Counted from the first letter of the stretch, positions 20,742 through 30,040 are shown. The stretch is 64,000 nucleotides of DNA from Bacillus amyloliquefaciens DSM 7 = ATCC 23350 (GCF_000196735.1 NC_014551.1:2289001-2353000); one strand, 5' to 3'. Made by a program: numbers and translations. The notes: a model not told the origin generated them from the sequence alone.

Positions 20742-21758
20742 TTATGATGCACCTCCCGCTCGCTCAAATACCACACCGTGGGCGATGGTCGGAATGGTTT
20801 CCTTCTGCTGAATCATTGTCGGACTTAAAAGCGCTCCTGTCGCGACAACGAGAACCCTGTTGAGAGACCCCGCTTTTAATTGATTAAAAATATGTGTGTA
20901 CGTAACAAGCGCGGAGCAGGCGCAGCCGCTTCCGCCCGCAAATACCTGCTGATCCGGCGTATAGATGAGAAGACCGCAGTCATCGTGTTTCGTTCCGGCG
21001 GGATAGCCTTCTTCTTTAAGCAAATCTTTTAAAATCGGCGAGCCGACGCCTGAAAGGTCTCCCGTTAAAATCAGATCGTAATCATCCGCCGTACGGTTCA
21101 AGTCCTTCAGGTGCTGTTTGATTGTATCTGCAGCAGCGGGCGCCATGGCAGAGCCCATATCAAACGGGTCTGTAATCCCGAGGTCGCTTACTTTTCCCAC
21201 TGTCGCGCTTGTAATCTTGATATCAGAAGGGTTTTGGCTGATGATGACCGCCCCTCCCCCCGTAACCGTTGAAGTGGCGGTATCCGGTTTTTGCCCGCCA
21301 TACTCCGTCGGATTACGGAATTGCCGTTCTGCCGTCGCATTATGGCTGCTCGTGGCCGCAATCGCCCTGTTCGCAAAACCGCCGTCAATGAGTGCGGATG
21401 CGACGGCAACCGTTTCCATTGACGTCGAGCAGGCGCCGAACAGACAGAGGAACGGAATTTTCAGATGTCTTGCGACGTAATTGGCCGTCACATTTTGATT
21501 TAAAAGATCACCTGCGAGCAACAAATCAATATCGCTTTTTTTCAGGTTTTGTTTTTGCAAAGCGGAGTTGATGGCATCTTCCATTAATTGACGTTCCGCC
21601 ATTTCCCAGTTTTTCTGATTGCAATGCATTTCATCGTATGTCTTATCAAACAGCGAGCCGAGCGGGCCGTCTTTTTCTTTCGGTCCGGCTGCCGTCCCCG
21701 CCGCATTTATAAATAACGGGTTTTCAAACACCCAGGTTTGCTTTCCGGTCAATTTCAT
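20742..21758 (-). CDS. spoVAD: Stage V sporulation protein AD
   Basis: SpoVAD is the DPA-binding component of the SpoVA complex and lies on the outer face of the spore inner membrane. Its 338 residues adopt a thiolase-like fold, visible in FGACSTSMETVAVASALI around the thiolase nucleophile position. It starts MKLTGKQTWVFENPLFINAAG. The length is that of the family. It lies between spoVAC and spoVAEB. Confidence 0.96.
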   Translation of the reverse strand: MKLTGKQTWVFENPLFINAAGTAAGPKEKDGPLGSLFDKTYDEMHCNQKNWEMAERQLMEDAINSALQKQNLKKSDIDLLLAGDLLNQNVTANYVARHLKIPFLCLFGACSTSMETVAVASALIDGGFANRAIAATSSHNATAERQFRNPTEYGGQKPDTATSTVTGGGAVIISQNPSDIKITSATVGKVSDLGITDPFDMGSAMAPAAADTIKQHLKDLNRTADDYDLILTGDLSGVGSPILKDLLKEEGYPAGTKHDDCGLLIYTPDQQVFAGGSGCACSALVTYTHIFNQLKAGSLNRVLVVATGALLSPTMIQQKETIPTIAHGVVFERAGGAS

Positions 21759-21769
21759 TTTTTCTCCTC

Positions 21770-22222
21770 CTATGAAAACAGTTTTTCACAAGCAAACCGT
21801 ATCAGGCCTACGATATAGGCCGCCACGACGCCGAATACAATGACGTTTCCCGCCAATTTAAACATGTTTGTCGCCACTCCGAGCACAAGCCCTTCACTTC
21901 TGTGTTCCAGAGCCGCGCTTGTCATACTGTTTGCAAATCCCGTCACCGGCACGGCTGAACCCGCTCCGGCAAATTGACCGAGTCTGTCATAAATGCCGAA
22001 TCCGGTCAGCAGGGCTGAAATTAAAATAAGAGTGGCGGACGTCGGGTTGCCCGCTGTTTTTTCGTTAAAATTAAAAAAGTGGATGTAAAAATCTTGAAGA
22101 GCCTGCCCGATCAGACAGATCAAACCGCCGATCAGAAAAGCTTTGACACAATTCCAGACATATGGCGGTTTCGGCTGATAGTCTTTCACTTTTGTTTTGT
22201 AATTTTCTTTTAAGTTTGTCAC
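21770..22222 (-). CDS. spoVAC: Stage V sporulation protein AC
   Basis: SpoVAC is a membrane protein proposed to act as the mechanosensitive DPA channel of the spore inner membrane. The 150 residues include about four membrane segments and the motif LLTGFGIYDRLGQFAGAGSAVPVTGFANSM shared with SpoVAEB. The start codon is GTG (22220-22222), seven bases after AAGGAGG. The gene appears intact, but the spoVAB gene in front of it is truncated and the chimeric spoVAB frame would run 152 bases into it. Confidence 0.95.
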   Translation of the reverse strand: MTNLKENYKTKVKDYQPKPPYVWNCVKAFLIGGLICLIGQALQDFYIHFFNFNEKTAGNPTSATLILISALLTGFGIYDRLGQFAGAGSAVPVTGFANSMTSAALEHRSEGLVLGVATNMFKLAGNVIVFGVVAAYIVGLIRFACEKLFS

Positions 22223-22427
22223 GTCTGTTCCTCCTTATGAATGATGGATAAAATACAGCCCCTGAAATAACAGCCCCTTCGTAGGCCTGTACAAAGCGCA
22301 TTGTTTTTGTCAGCTGCATAAGGCGGGGGACGATTCCCATAACGGTTAAAAAAGCCACAAAGCCCGCTCCCACGGTCAGCCCGCCGCCAAGCCCGACAAA
22401 TATAACGAAAAGAATGCTAACGATCAT
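22223..22427 (-). pseudogene. spoVAB: Truncated spoVAB (about half of the gene missing)
   Basis: Only the first 59 or so residues are recognisable: [20 protein letters not shown] through the stretch MRFVQAYEGAVISG. After AVF the reading frame passes through the spoVAC ribosome binding site and runs into spoVAC in another frame, stopping at 22071 (118 codons in all). Intact SpoVAB is, as I recall, about 140 residues, needing some 420 bases, yet only 195 lie between the spoVAA stop and the spoVAC start. The N-terminus overlaps spoVAA by 11 bases as usual. An internal deletion of roughly 220 bases is inferred. SpoVAB is needed for DPA uptake in B. subtilis. Confidence 0.82.
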
Positions 22428-23037
22428 GCAGATCTTTCATCGTTTCTTCATTTTCGTGCATTGCGACATAATGATCGAGATCAAGCTGATAATTAAACAT
22501 CTCGACCTCCAGCGGGCTTGGCTCTTCATTCAGGCGTTTTTTGAAGATGTGATTGAAAAAGACGATCATACCGAGACCGAGGCCGATGCTGTACGGAATC
22601 TGAAGCAGATACGGATATTCATTCCGTCTGCCCGTTATGATTTCATATAAGGCGATATGAACTTCTCTCATACTCACATCTTCATGAAAATTCATAATGG
22701 CGAGACATGAACCGATAAAAAGCAGCAGCCAGACACCGACAAACAAAACGGCTGACAGCTGCTTTTTCTGGTAATGAATTTCCACTATCGTTTCAGCGCC
22801 GCCGACGGTCTGTACATCAAGAGCGGGAAAAGCGGTATGAATGGCCTTCAGCACTTTTATAATGTCCAGCACTACGATATTTTTGTCTTTTTTCGTGATC
22901 TGATACAGCGGCAGTGCCGACAGTTTTTTTTTCAGCTTTTGCTGTCCCGCGATCTGCGCGGCGTCGCCGACTGTGATGATATCTCCGGTATGAGCCTTCA
23001 CGCGGTGGCGAAGTCTGAGGAATATTCGTCTTTCCAT
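22417..23037 (-). CDS. spoVAA: Stage V sporulation protein AA
   Basis: SpoVAA opens the forespore-specific spoVA operon. The 206-residue protein has a soluble N-terminal region (about residues 1-90) that in structures of the family is a forespore-membrane-associated domain, then two membrane helices (about 93-115 and 145-165) and a charged C-terminus. The start [16 protein letters not shown] is suited to membrane insertion. A SigG-type promoter precedes it. It overlaps spoVAB by 11 bases. Confidence 0.94.
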   Translation of the reverse strand: MERRIFLRLRHRVKAHTGDIITVGDAAQIAGQQKLKKKLSALPLYQITKKDKNIVVLDIIKVLKAIHTAFPALDVQTVGGAETIVEIHYQKKQLSAVLFVGVWLLLFIGSCLAIMNFHEDVSMREVHIALYEIITGRRNEYPYLLQIPYSIGLGLGMIVFFNHIFKKRLNEEPSPLEVEMFNYQLDLDHYVAMHENEETMKDLHDR

Positions 23038-23070
23038 CTTGCATCACCATCTTTCGGGTGGTTATATATG

Positions 23071-23099
23071 TAGTATGTGGTTCACTTTTGTTCTCATTC
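23071..23099 (-). promoter_or_regulatory. SigG-type promoter of spoVA operon
   Basis: GAATG (23095-23099), 17 bases, CATACTA (23071-23077) on the minus strand matches GHATR-N17/18-CATnmTA. spoVA is a known SigG operon. Confidence 0.75.
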
Positions 23100-23142
23100 A
23101 TCAGCGGCAAAAGACCATAAATTACCACTTGTGCACAAATAA

Positions 23143-23172
23143 AAAAAGCCGGCCCGTAAAAGGTCAGCTTTC
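23143..23172 (-). terminator. Intrinsic terminator after sigF
   Basis: AAAGCTGACC-ttttac-GGGCCGGCTTTTTTT on the minus strand, with one wobble and one mismatch; it overlaps the sigF stop. Confidence 0.75.
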
Positions 23173-23931
23173 CGTATGATCCATCTGCACTTTAATCTGC
23201 TTTAATATTTTTTTCTCCAGCCTCGATACCTGGACTTGTGAAATCCCGAGCCGTTCGGCTACTTCCGACTGGGTCTGGTCTTTGTAATACCTCAGATAGA
23301 CAATGAGTTTTTCCCGTTCTTCCAAATCACTGATCGCTTCCTTGAGGGCGATTTTGTCAAACCACTTCTCTTCTGAATGATCGGCGATCTGATCGAGCAG
23401 GGTGATCGGGTCTCCGTCATTTTCATATACCGTCTCATGAATGGATGAAGGCGCCCGCACCGCTTCCTGCGCAAGCACCACATCCTCCGCATCAATTTCT
23501 AAATGATCCGCGATTTCCTGAACGGTCGGCACTCTTCCGTATGTTTTTGACAGCTCATCTTTCGCCCGGCGGATTTTATTGCCCAGTTCTTTTAAAGATC
23601 TTGACACTTTGACGGTTCCGTCATCACGGATGAAGCGCTGGATTTCTCCGATAATCATCGGCACGGCATAAGTTGAAAAACGGACATCATAGGACAAATC
23701 GAATTTATCAACGGATTTTAACAATCCGATACAGCCGATCTGAAACAGATCGTCCGGCTCATAGCCTCTGTTTAAAAACCTTTGCACGACAGACCACACA
23801 AGACGCATGTTTTTTTCTATGAGGAGGTCTCTTGCCTGCTGGTCGCCCTCTTGGCTCTTTTTGATTAATTCTTTGACTTCATGGTCCTTGAGCTGCGCGT
23901 TTTTGCTGTTTTTCTTAACCTCCACATCCAT
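23164..23931 (-). CDS. sigF: RNA polymerase sigma-F factor (SpoIIAC)
   Basis: SigF is the first forespore-specific sigma factor. It is held inactive by SpoIIAB and freed when dephosphorylated SpoIIAA binds SpoIIAB. The 255 residues show region 2 (RLVWSVVQRFLNRGYEPDDLFQ), region 3 and a C-terminal helix-turn-helix in region 4 (QSEVAERLGISQVQVSRLEKK). It is the last gene of spoIIAA-spoIIAB-sigF, 11 bases after spoIIAB. Confidence 0.98.
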   Translation of the reverse strand: MDVEVKKNSKNAQLKDHEVKELIKKSQEGDQQARDLLIEKNMRLVWSVVQRFLNRGYEPDDLFQIGCIGLLKSVDKFDLSYDVRFSTYAVPMIIGEIQRFIRDDGTVKVSRSLKELGNKIRRAKDELSKTYGRVPTVQEIADHLEIDAEDVVLAQEAVRAPSSIHETVYENDGDPITLLDQIADHSEEKWFDKIALKEAISDLEEREKLIVYLRYYKDQTQSEVAERLGISQVQVSRLEKKILKQIKVQMDHTES

Positions 23932-23942
23932 AACAAATCTCC

Positions 23943-24383
23943 TTAATTACAAAGCGCTTTGCTTTTTGATAGGTGTTTTGTTAAGCGTATCGTCGTCCCC
24001 ATCTCCGGCGAGGAATCAATCGTGACATCATCCATGAAGTTTTCCATAATGGTAAAGCCCATTCCGGAGCGCTCAAGCTCGGGTTTTGTCGTAAAGAGCG
24101 GCTGGCGCGCCTCCTCCAGATCCGTGATCCCGAGGCCTTCATCCCGTATGGTCAGATAGACGACGTGATCCTCCAGCGTGACGGAGATGTACACCTTTCC
24201 GTCGCAGTTTTCTTCATAGCCGTGGATGATCGCGTTTGTTACCGCTTCTGATACGACGGTTTTGATTTCCGTCAGCTCGTCCATCGTCGGGTCCAGCTGT
24301 GCGATAAAAGAAGCAACCGTTACACGCGCAAACGATTCATTCTGACTGAGGGCTGAAAATTCAAGATGCATCTCGTTTTTCAT
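23943..24383 (-). CDS. spoIIAB: Anti-sigma F factor SpoIIAB
   Basis: SpoIIAB binds SigF and also phosphorylates SpoIIAA, using a GHKL-type ATP site. In the 146 residues the N box [11 protein letters not shown], the G1 box DEGLGI and G2 box GMGFTIM are plain. The start overlaps the spoIIAA stop by four bases. The gene has the standard family length. Confidence 0.98.
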   Translation of the reverse strand: MKNEMHLEFSALSQNESFARVTVASFIAQLDPTMDELTEIKTVVSEAVTNAIIHGYEENCDGKVYISVTLEDHVVYLTIRDEGLGITDLEEARQPLFTTKPELERSGMGFTIMENFMDDVTIDSSPEMGTTIRLTKHLSKSKALCN

Positions 24384-24733
24384 GATGCCACCCCCAGCGT
24401 TAAAAGCGCTTTTTGTTCTGATTGTTCGAACCTGATAATTTTAAACAGGCCCGACATGTCAAACAGACGTCTCACCGCAGGCGAAATCGCGCACACGACC
24501 ATTTCTCCGCCGAGCTGTTTAATTTGTTTATAACGTCCTAAAATCACGCCGAGGCCCGAGCTGTCCATGAAGGAAAGATCTTCAAGGTTCAGCACGATGT
24601 GACGGATGCCGTCAGCCTCCAGCGATTCAGTCACCTTTTGTTTTAATGATTCTGCCGTATGGTGGTCAAGTTCACCTGTTAATCGAATACAAAGCACGGA
24701 TTCTTTGACATGAAAGTCAATTCCAAGGCTCAT
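24380..24733 (-). CDS. spoIIAA: Anti-anti-sigma factor SpoIIAA
   Basis: SpoIIAA releases SigF by binding SpoIIAB when unphosphorylated; SpoIIE dephosphorylates it in the forespore. This STAS-domain protein has 117 residues with the phosphorylated serine in FMDSSGLGV (S58). The ATG at 24731-24733 was chosen because AAGGAGG lies seven bases upstream; the ATG two codons earlier touches that site. It heads the spoIIA operon, with a SigH-like promoter in the gap to dacF. Confidence 0.97.
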   Translation of the reverse strand: MSLGIDFHVKESVLCIRLTGELDHHTAESLKQKVTESLEADGIRHIVLNLEDLSFMDSSGLGVILGRYKQIKQLGGEMVVCAISPAVRRLFDMSGLFKIIRFEQSEQKALLTLGVAS

Positions 24734-24766
24734 GCTCATTCCTCCTTGATATGATCGGATAATGAG

Positions 24767-24796
24767 TGTTTCGATTTTCGGGAAAGCAATTCCTTC
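24767..24796 (-). promoter_or_regulatory. SigH-type promoter of spoIIA operon
   Basis: GAAGGAATT (24788-24796), 12 bases, ATCGAAACA (24767-24775) on the minus strand fits RnAGGAwww-N12-RnnGAAT. spoIIA is a known Spo0A/SigH operon. Confidence 0.65.
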
Positions 24797-24828
24797 ACTA
24801 TGACAAAACTAGTGCCCATTCGCCACGA

Positions 24829-25998
24829 TTATTTAAATTTTGTCCAATCTCCCATCGTCCGCTTCAGAAAAGTGAGAAAACCCGCTTTTTCCATGTCGTC
24901 TTTTGCCGTGACGGGGCTTTCAACGAGCACTTTTCCGTCTTTTTTCAGAACGAGGCTGCCAAGCACCTCTCCTTTTTTAACCGGAGCCGTTACATTGCTG
25001 TTGATTTTCACTTCTTTTTTAACTTTGTCCATATTCTCCCCCTTTTTGGCTAAAAGGGAAATCGGTTCAGACGTGGTCAGCTTGATCAGTTTCTGCTTAC
25101 CTTTTTTGACTTTGACCGATCCGACGATTTGATTCCGTTTATACAATGGATGTGTTTTGAACTGGCTGAAGGCATAATCAAGCATTTTTGTCACTTGGGC
25201 ATTTCTTTCTTTCGGAGTGCTGGCTCCGAAAACGACTGCGATGACCCTCATATTGCCTTTTTTAGCGGTGGCAGTTAAACAATACTTCGCTTCGCCTGTA
25301 AAGCCGGTTTTCACACCGTCTACACCCGGATAAAATTTGATCAGCCGGTTTGTATTGACGAGCCAGAACTTTTTGTCTGTATTTTCTCTTAAATAATCCT
25401 CATACGTTCCCGTAAATTGAGTGATTTTGTCATACTTCAATAATTCCTTCGCCATTTTTGCCATGTCGTAAGCAGAGCTGTAATGGCCTTTTTCAGGCAG
25501 GCCTGTCGGGTTTTTGAAGGAGGTATCTTTCAATCCCAATTCTTTTGCTTTTTTGTTCATCCGGCTGACGAAATCCTCTTCCGAACCGGCGATATATTCT
25601 GCCATCGCGACAGATGCGTCATTTCCGGAAGCGATCGCAATTCCTTTGAGCATTTCTTTTACCGTCATTTCCTCTCCGGGTTCAAGGAAAATCTGCGAGC
25701 CGCCCATGGACGCGGCATGTTCACTCGTCCTGACTTTATCGCTCATCTTAATGTTTCCTTTGTCAAGCGCTTCCATGATTAAAAGCATGGTCATGATTTT
25801 TGTCATGCTTGCCGGCGCCAGGCGCTCCCGGCTGTTCTTATTGTAAAGAATGCTTCCCGTATCGCGTTCAATCAGCACGGCGCTTTTGGCTTCATGAGCG
25901 AGCTCCGATGTATGTTTTCCGTCCGGCTTTGCAAAAGCGGACGGTGCCGATGCGGTTAATAAAATGCCAATCAACAAAGTGGATATAAGACGTTTCAT
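24829..25998 (-). CDS. dacF: D-alanyl-D-alanine carboxypeptidase DacF
   Basis: DacF is a forespore-made low-molecular-mass penicillin-binding protein that, with DacB, lowers cross-linking of spore cortex peptidoglycan. The 389 residues have a signal peptide ending near SAFA (residue 23), then S64-M-T-K67, S124-G-N and K230-T-G motifs. The start MKRLISTLLIG follows GGAGG nine bases away; the frame could extend 31 codons upstream without support. It precedes spoIIAA and can be co-transcribed with it, as in B. subtilis. Confidence 0.96.
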   Translation of the reverse strand: MKRLISTLLIGILLTASAPSAFAKPDGKHTSELAHEAKSAVLIERDTGSILYNKNSRERLAPASMTKIMTMLLIMEALDKGNIKMSDKVRTSEHAASMGGSQIFLEPGEEMTVKEMLKGIAIASGNDASVAMAEYIAGSEEDFVSRMNKKAKELGLKDTSFKNPTGLPEKGHYSSAYDMAKMAKELLKYDKITQFTGTYEDYLRENTDKKFWLVNTNRLIKFYPGVDGVKTGFTGEAKYCLTATAKKGNMRVIAVVFGASTPKERNAQVTKMLDYAFSQFKTHPLYKRNQIVGSVKVKKGKQKLIKLTTSEPISLLAKKGENMDKVKKEVKINSNVTAPVKKGEVLGSLVLKKDGKVLVESPVTAKDDMEKAGFLTFLKRTMGDWTKFK

Positions 25999-26028
25999 CT
26001 CCAAAGCCCTCCATTTCATAATCCTTTT

Positions 26029-26057
26029 TATTTTTTCCAAGCCCGGTGGTTTTATAC
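26029..26057 (-). promoter_or_regulatory. SigF-type promoter of dacF
   Basis: GTATA (26053-26057), 14 bases, GGAAAAAATA (26029-26038) on the minus strand fits GYATA / GGnnAnAhTR, 31 bases before the start codon. Confidence 0.65.
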
Positions 26058-26091
26058 GCCTCATCTGGAAAATGTTTCGTTTTGAGGGCAC

Positions 26092-26123
26092 AAAAAAACA
26101 GCTGCTCCCGAAGAAACAGCTGC
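26092..26123 (-). terminator. Intrinsic terminator after punA
   Basis: CAGCTGTTTC-UUCG-GGAGCAGCTG with two wobble pairs and a stable tetraloop, then seven Us, on the minus strand. Confidence 0.85.
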
Positions 26124-26134
26124 CTGATGTTTAT

Positions 26135-26953
26135 TTATTTTTGAGATCGTGCGACTACGGCTTTTACAAGCTTCAAAAAGCCGCCTTTTACTTTTTCCGT
26201 CATTTCCATCACTTCATCATGGGATAACGGCTGGTCAAGAATACCGGCCGCAGCGTTGGAAATGCATGAGATGCCGAGAACTCGCATACCGGCATGGTTT
26301 GCGACGATAACTTCCGGCACAGTCGACATGCCGACAGCGTCAGATCCCATCGTTCTTAAAAACCGAACTTCTGCCGGCGTTTCGTAAGATGGTCCCGTAA
26401 CAGCTGTATACACACCTTTTTGAACCGGAATGCCAAGCTCATCCGCCGTTTTTTCAGCCAAGTTTGACAGCTCTTTGTCATAGGCTTCTGACATGTCCGG
26501 GAATCTGACTCCGAATTCAGCTTCGTTCGGTCCGATTAACGGGTTGGTGCCCGTAAAGTTGATATGGTCGGTAATAATCATCAAATCACCGGCGCGGAAT
26601 TCAGTGTTGATACCGCCGGCTGCGTTCGTCACGATGAGAGATTCAACGCCGAGCGCCTTCATCACGCGGACGGGAAACGTTACCTGATCCATTGAGTAGC
26701 CTTCATAGTAATGAAAGCGGCCCTGCATCGCGATAACCTGTACACCTTCAAGCGTACCCATCACAAGCTGGCCGGCATGGCCTTCTACCGTTGAGACCGG
26801 AAAATCAGGAATCGTTTCATATGTAAGCTTAACAGCTCCTTCAATTTCATCTGCCAATACTCCGAGCCCTGACCCTAAAATCAGACCGATCTTCGGTGTT
26901 TCTTTCACGTGTTCTTTAATAAATGCAGCAGCACGTTCGATCTTTTGTTTCAA
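26135..26953 (-). CDS. punA: Purine-nucleoside phosphorylase I (trimeric type)
   Basis: This enzyme splits guanosine and inosine and their deoxy forms with phosphate to give the base and (deoxy)ribose 1-phosphate. The 272 residues carry the trimeric PNP signatures GLILGSGLG, the phosphate site GRFHYYEGY, and VTNAAGGIN. The gene was called pupG in B. subtilis. It follows drm by 11 bases; Drm then converts the pentose 1-phosphate produced here. Confidence 0.95.
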   Translation of the reverse strand: MKQKIERAAAFIKEHVKETPKIGLILGSGLGVLADEIEGAVKLTYETIPDFPVSTVEGHAGQLVMGTLEGVQVIAMQGRFHYYEGYSMDQVTFPVRVMKALGVESLIVTNAAGGINTEFRAGDLMIITDHINFTGTNPLIGPNEAEFGVRFPDMSEAYDKELSNLAEKTADELGIPVQKGVYTAVTGPSYETPAEVRFLRTMGSDAVGMSTVPEVIVANHAGMRVLGISCISNAAAGILDQPLSHDEVMEMTEKVKGGFLKLVKAVVARSQK

Positions 26954-26964
26954 AAAAAGTCCCC

Positions 26965-28149
26965 CTACTGTAATCTTGATAAAAAGCTTTTTCCGTATTC
27001 CGGCTTTTCTGTTTTGAAATTATCCGCAATGGTTGCGCCGATATCGGCAAATGTATCCGCAAGCGGCAGTTGTTCAGTGTGCTTATGCTTTTTGCTGTAG
27101 ACAAGAAGCGGCACATACTCCCGCGTGTGGTCTGTCCCGTGATGGACAGGGTCGTTGCCGTGATCCGCCGTAATGATGAGCAGGTCGTCTTCTTTCATTT
27201 TTTCAAACACTTCCGGAAGCCTCGCGTCGAATTCCTCAAGCGCTTTTCCGTACCCTTCCGGATCACGGCGGTGTCCGTACAGCGCATCAAAATCAACGAG
27301 GTTGGCAAAGCTCAGACCCGTAAAATCTTCGCCGATCGTTTCAATGACTTTGTCCATGCCGTCCATATTAGATACTGTGCGGCGTGACGAGGTAATGCCT
27401 TCTCCATCATAAATATCAGAAATTTTGCCGATGGAAATGACGTCAAATCCGCTGTCCTTCATTCCGTTCATTACCGTGCGGCCGAACGGTTTGAGGGCAT
27501 AATCATGGCGGTTCGGCGTACGCGTGAAGCTGCCCGGTTCTCCGACGAACGGTCTTGCGATAATCCGGCCGACCATGTATTTCGGATCAAGCGTCAGTTC
27601 TCTGGCCGTCTCACAGATGCTGTACAGCTCGTCAAGCGGAACGACATCTTCGTGAGCCGCAATCTGCAAAACGGAATCTGCTGATGTATAAACGATCAGC
27701 GCACCCGTTTCCATATGTTCTTTACCGAGCTCGTACAGAATCGCCGTTCCTGAAGCCGGCTTATTTCCGATGATTTTCCGTCCCGAACGCTGCTCAAGCT
27801 CCTGAAGAAGCTCATCCGGAAATCCTTCCGGGAACACTTTAAACGGTTTTTCAATATAAAGGCCCATAATCTCCCAGTGGCCTGTCATCGTATCTTTCCC
27901 GTTTGACGCCTCCTGCATTTTACCGTAGTACGCAAGAGGGTGCTCCGTTTTTTCCACTCCCTTAATGTCTCCGATCAGTCCGAGACCGAGCTGAGCCATA
28001 TGGGGCATATGTAAACCGTTCATGTGCTCTGCGATATGTCCGAGCGTATTTGCGCCTATATCATTAAAATCGGCCGCGTCCGGCGCTTCACCGATTCCGA
28101 CAGAATCCATTACGATCAAAAATACACGTTTATATTTGTATTCAGACAT
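26965..28149 (-). CDS. drm: Phosphopentomutase
   Basis: Drm (DeoB) moves the phosphate of ribose or deoxyribose 1-phosphate to carbon 5, so that nucleoside sugars enter central metabolism. The 394-residue alkaline-phosphatase-fold enzyme shows the metal/serine region [17 protein letters not shown] and KDTMTGHWE (catalytic threonine) plus [18 protein letters not shown]. The start [10 protein letters not shown] follows AAGGAGG; a 32-codon extension overlapping the promoter is wrong. It heads the drm-punA operon. Confidence 0.96.
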   Translation of the reverse strand: MSEYKYKRVFLIVMDSVGIGEAPDAADFNDIGANTLGHIAEHMNGLHMPHMAQLGLGLIGDIKGVEKTEHPLAYYGKMQEASNGKDTMTGHWEIMGLYIEKPFKVFPEGFPDELLQELEQRSGRKIIGNKPASGTAILYELGKEHMETGALIVYTSADSVLQIAAHEDVVPLDELYSICETARELTLDPKYMVGRIIARPFVGEPGSFTRTPNRHDYALKPFGRTVMNGMKDSGFDVISIGKISDIYDGEGITSSRRTVSNMDGMDKVIETIGEDFTGLSFANLVDFDALYGHRRDPEGYGKALEEFDARLPEVFEKMKEDDLLIITADHGNDPVHHGTDHTREYVPLLVYSKKHKHTEQLPLADTFADIGATIADNFKTEKPEYGKSFLSRLQ

Positions 28150-28208
28150 CATAAAAGCCTCCTTTTCTTCCATCTGTCCATTGTAGCTTACAGAGGTCAG
28201 ACAACTCA

Positions 28209-28238
28209 AGTATAAACCGTTTACATTCTTATTGACAA
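28209..28238 (-). promoter_or_regulatory. SigA promoter of drm-punA with cre-like site
   Basis: TTGTCA (28233-28238), 18 bases, TATACT (28209-28214) on the minus strand. The spacer and -10 contain TGTAAACGGTTTAT (28212-28225), which matches 12 of 14 cre positions, so CcpA could block the promoter. CcpA control of drm is reported for B. subtilis, as I recall. Confidence 0.7.
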
Positions 28239-28287
28239 TGCCCATTCAAATAATAAGAACCTTCTCTGTATTCCGCCAATCCGACAG

Positions 28288-28319
28288 AAAAAAGCCGCAG
28301 CCCCTCTGGCAGCGGCTCC
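28288..28319 (-). terminator. Intrinsic terminator after xerD
   Basis: GAGCCGCTGCC-agag-GGGCTGCGGCTTTTTT on the minus strand; one mismatch in the stem. Confidence 0.8.
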
Positions 28320-29209
28320 TAAGCGCGCGGATGATACTGCTTGTACACGTCCTTCAGCCTTGTTTTCGACACATGCGTGTAAATTTGCGTCGTGGAAATA
28401 TCGGCATGTCCGAGCATCTCCTGTACGGCGCGCAGGTCCGCCCCGTTTTCAAGCAGGTGCGTTGCAAAAGAGTGCCGGAGCGTGTGCGGTGTCAGTTCTT
28501 TTTTAATGCCCGCCTCAAGTGCGATTTTTTTCAGGTTTTTCCAGAATCCCTGCCGGCTGATCTGGCGGCCGTGATGATTCAGAAAAAGTGCTTCGGTCAC
28601 GTTTTTCTTTAATAATTTCCCTCTGGCTTTTTCAATGTACGCTTCGATCGCATGGGAGGCGGCTTCACCGATGGGCACAATCCGCTCTTTCCGCCCTTTT
28701 CCGAAGCAGCGGACAAATCCCATCGTCAAATGGACATCAGATAATTTCAGCTCGATCATCTCGCTGACCCTGATACCCGTTGCATACAGCAGTTCAAGCA
28801 TGGCTTTATCCCTGAGACCGAACGGACTGTCAAGCTTAGGCGTGTCCAATAACCGCTCTACTTCTTGCAGCGCCAGCACTTTTGGAAGCGCCCGCTCTGT
28901 TTTTTGTGTTTCAATATGTACCGAAGGATCTTTATCCGCGGCTTTTTCCCTTAACAGAAACTGATGAAAAGACCGGATCGACGCCAAATGTCTGGCAGAC
29001 GTCTTACCGGATTTTCCGGAGTCCTTTAAATGCTTTAAATATTGAATAATATGAAGACGGGTCACATCATTCCATGAAGTGATCTGAAGGGTTTCAGTTA
29101 AGAAGAGAGAATAACTTTTCAGATCACGCTCATAGGACATCATCGTATTTTGGGACAGCCCTCTTTCAACCCTCACATAATGGATGAAATCCTTAATTTG
29201 ATCCTTCAC
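28319..29209 (-). CDS. xerD: Site-specific tyrosine recombinase XerD (RipX)
   Basis: XerD, with XerC (CodV), resolves chromosome dimers at the dif site. The 296 residues have an N-terminal SAM-like core-binding domain (1-95) and a C-terminal catalytic domain with R147, K171, H242-x2-R245, H268 and the nucleophile Y277. The sequence [11 protein letters not shown] holds the tyrosine. It lies downstream of fur and yqzK as in B. subtilis, and is a housekeeping gene, not part of a mobile element. Confidence 0.97.
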   Translation of the reverse strand: MKDQIKDFIHYVRVERGLSQNTMMSYERDLKSYSLFLTETLQITSWNDVTRLHIIQYLKHLKDSGKSGKTSARHLASIRSFHQFLLREKAADKDPSVHIETQKTERALPKVLALQEVERLLDTPKLDSPFGLRDKAMLELLYATGIRVSEMIELKLSDVHLTMGFVRCFGKGRKERIVPIGEAASHAIEAYIEKARGKLLKKNVTEALFLNHHGRQISRQGFWKNLKKIALEAGIKKELTPHTLRHSFATHLLENGADLRAVQEMLGHADISTTQIYTHVSKTRLKDVYKQYHPRA

Positions 29210-29216
29210 TCTTGAT

Positions 29217-29444
29217 CTACTCCCCGTTTTGGTAAAAAAAGATCAATCGGCCGAACCAGCCGTCTTTCTCCTCATGTTCCGTTTTGGCCACTTTGACGGC
29301 GGAGCCTTCCGGTTTATCGTACCGATGATAGTTTTCATACTCTGAATTCACCCATATCATAGCATAATAGAACAGTGCGGTAAAACCTGTGAACAGAATA
29401 AACACTTTGATCGTATCCGCGGCTGTTTTTATGAATCTGCCCAT
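29217..29444 (-). CDS. yqzK: YqzK, DUF4227 membrane protein
   Basis: The 75-residue protein has one membrane segment (about residues 12-32) and a short charged tail. Two ends are conserved in the family: [20 protein letters not shown] and [13 protein letters not shown]. Function is unknown. It lies between fur and xerD, seven bases before xerD, and is likely co-transcribed with xerD. Confidence 0.85.
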   Translation of the reverse strand: MGRFIKTAADTIKVFILFTGFTALFYYAMIWVNSEYENYHRYDKPEGSAVKVAKTEHEEKDGWFGRLIFFYQNGE

Positions 29445-29521
29445 CTTTCGATCGATCCTTTCTTTGGCGGCTGTTAGTACACCTTATGCCAATTTCAAAG
29501 GCTTTTATACATAAAAACAGC

Positions 29522-29551
29522 AAAAAACCCTTTCCTGACAGAAAAGGTTCA
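29522..29551 (-). terminator. Intrinsic terminator after fur
   Basis: GAACCTTTTC-tgtca-GGAAAGGGTTTTTT on the minus strand, just past the fur stop. Confidence 0.8.
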
Positions 29552-29558
29552 TAGGCTT

Positions 29559-30008
29559 TTATTCTGTTTCATCCTCGCGGCAGCGGTGGCAGATTCCGTG
29601 AAAAGTCAATCTATGATCTTTAATTTTAAATTTCCAATCACGTTCAATCACTTCTTCAACGTCTTCAAGCAGATCTTCTTCAATTTCATCGACGGCTCCG
29701 CACTCCATACACACCAAGTGATGATGAAAATGGGCTGCGCCTTCTTTGCGAAGGTCGTAGCGGGATACGCCGTCCCCGAAGTTAATTTTATCAACGACTT
29801 TTAATTCTGTTAATAATTCTAATGTACGGTATACTGTAGCGAGACCAATTTCAGGAGATTTCTCTTTTACGAGGAGGTATACATCTTCTGCGCTTAAATG
29901 GTCTTCTTCGTTTTCAAGCAGCACTCTTACCGTTGCTTCACGCTGTGGCGTAAGCTTGTAGCTTGACGAGTGCAGCTGCTTTTTAATTCGATCAATACGG
30001 TTTTCCAT
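29559..30008 (-). CDS. fur: Ferric uptake regulator Fur
   Basis: Fur represses iron-uptake genes when bound to ferrous iron. The 149-residue protein has an N-terminal winged helix (SYKLTPQREATVRVLLENEEDHLSAED) and a C-terminal dimer domain with the metal site HFHHHLVCMECG and a second CxxC near the end (CHRC). The start MENRIDRIKKQL follows GGAGGGA. It appears to be expressed alone from a SigA promoter that carries a PerR box. Confidence 0.97.
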   Translation of the reverse strand: MENRIDRIKKQLHSSSYKLTPQREATVRVLLENEEDHLSAEDVYLLVKEKSPEIGLATVYRTLELLTELKVVDKINFGDGVSRYDLRKEGAAHFHHHLVCMECGAVDEIEEDLLEDVEEVIERDWKFKIKDHRLTFHGICHRCREDETE

Positions 30009-30040
30009 GTCTTTCCCTCCTACGCCGCATTCCATGACTC

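Noticed and set aside
28319..29209. Integrase marking a mobile element
   Set aside because: It is XerD by sequence and lies in its normal housekeeping place beside yqzK and fur; no att repeats or cargo genes are seen.
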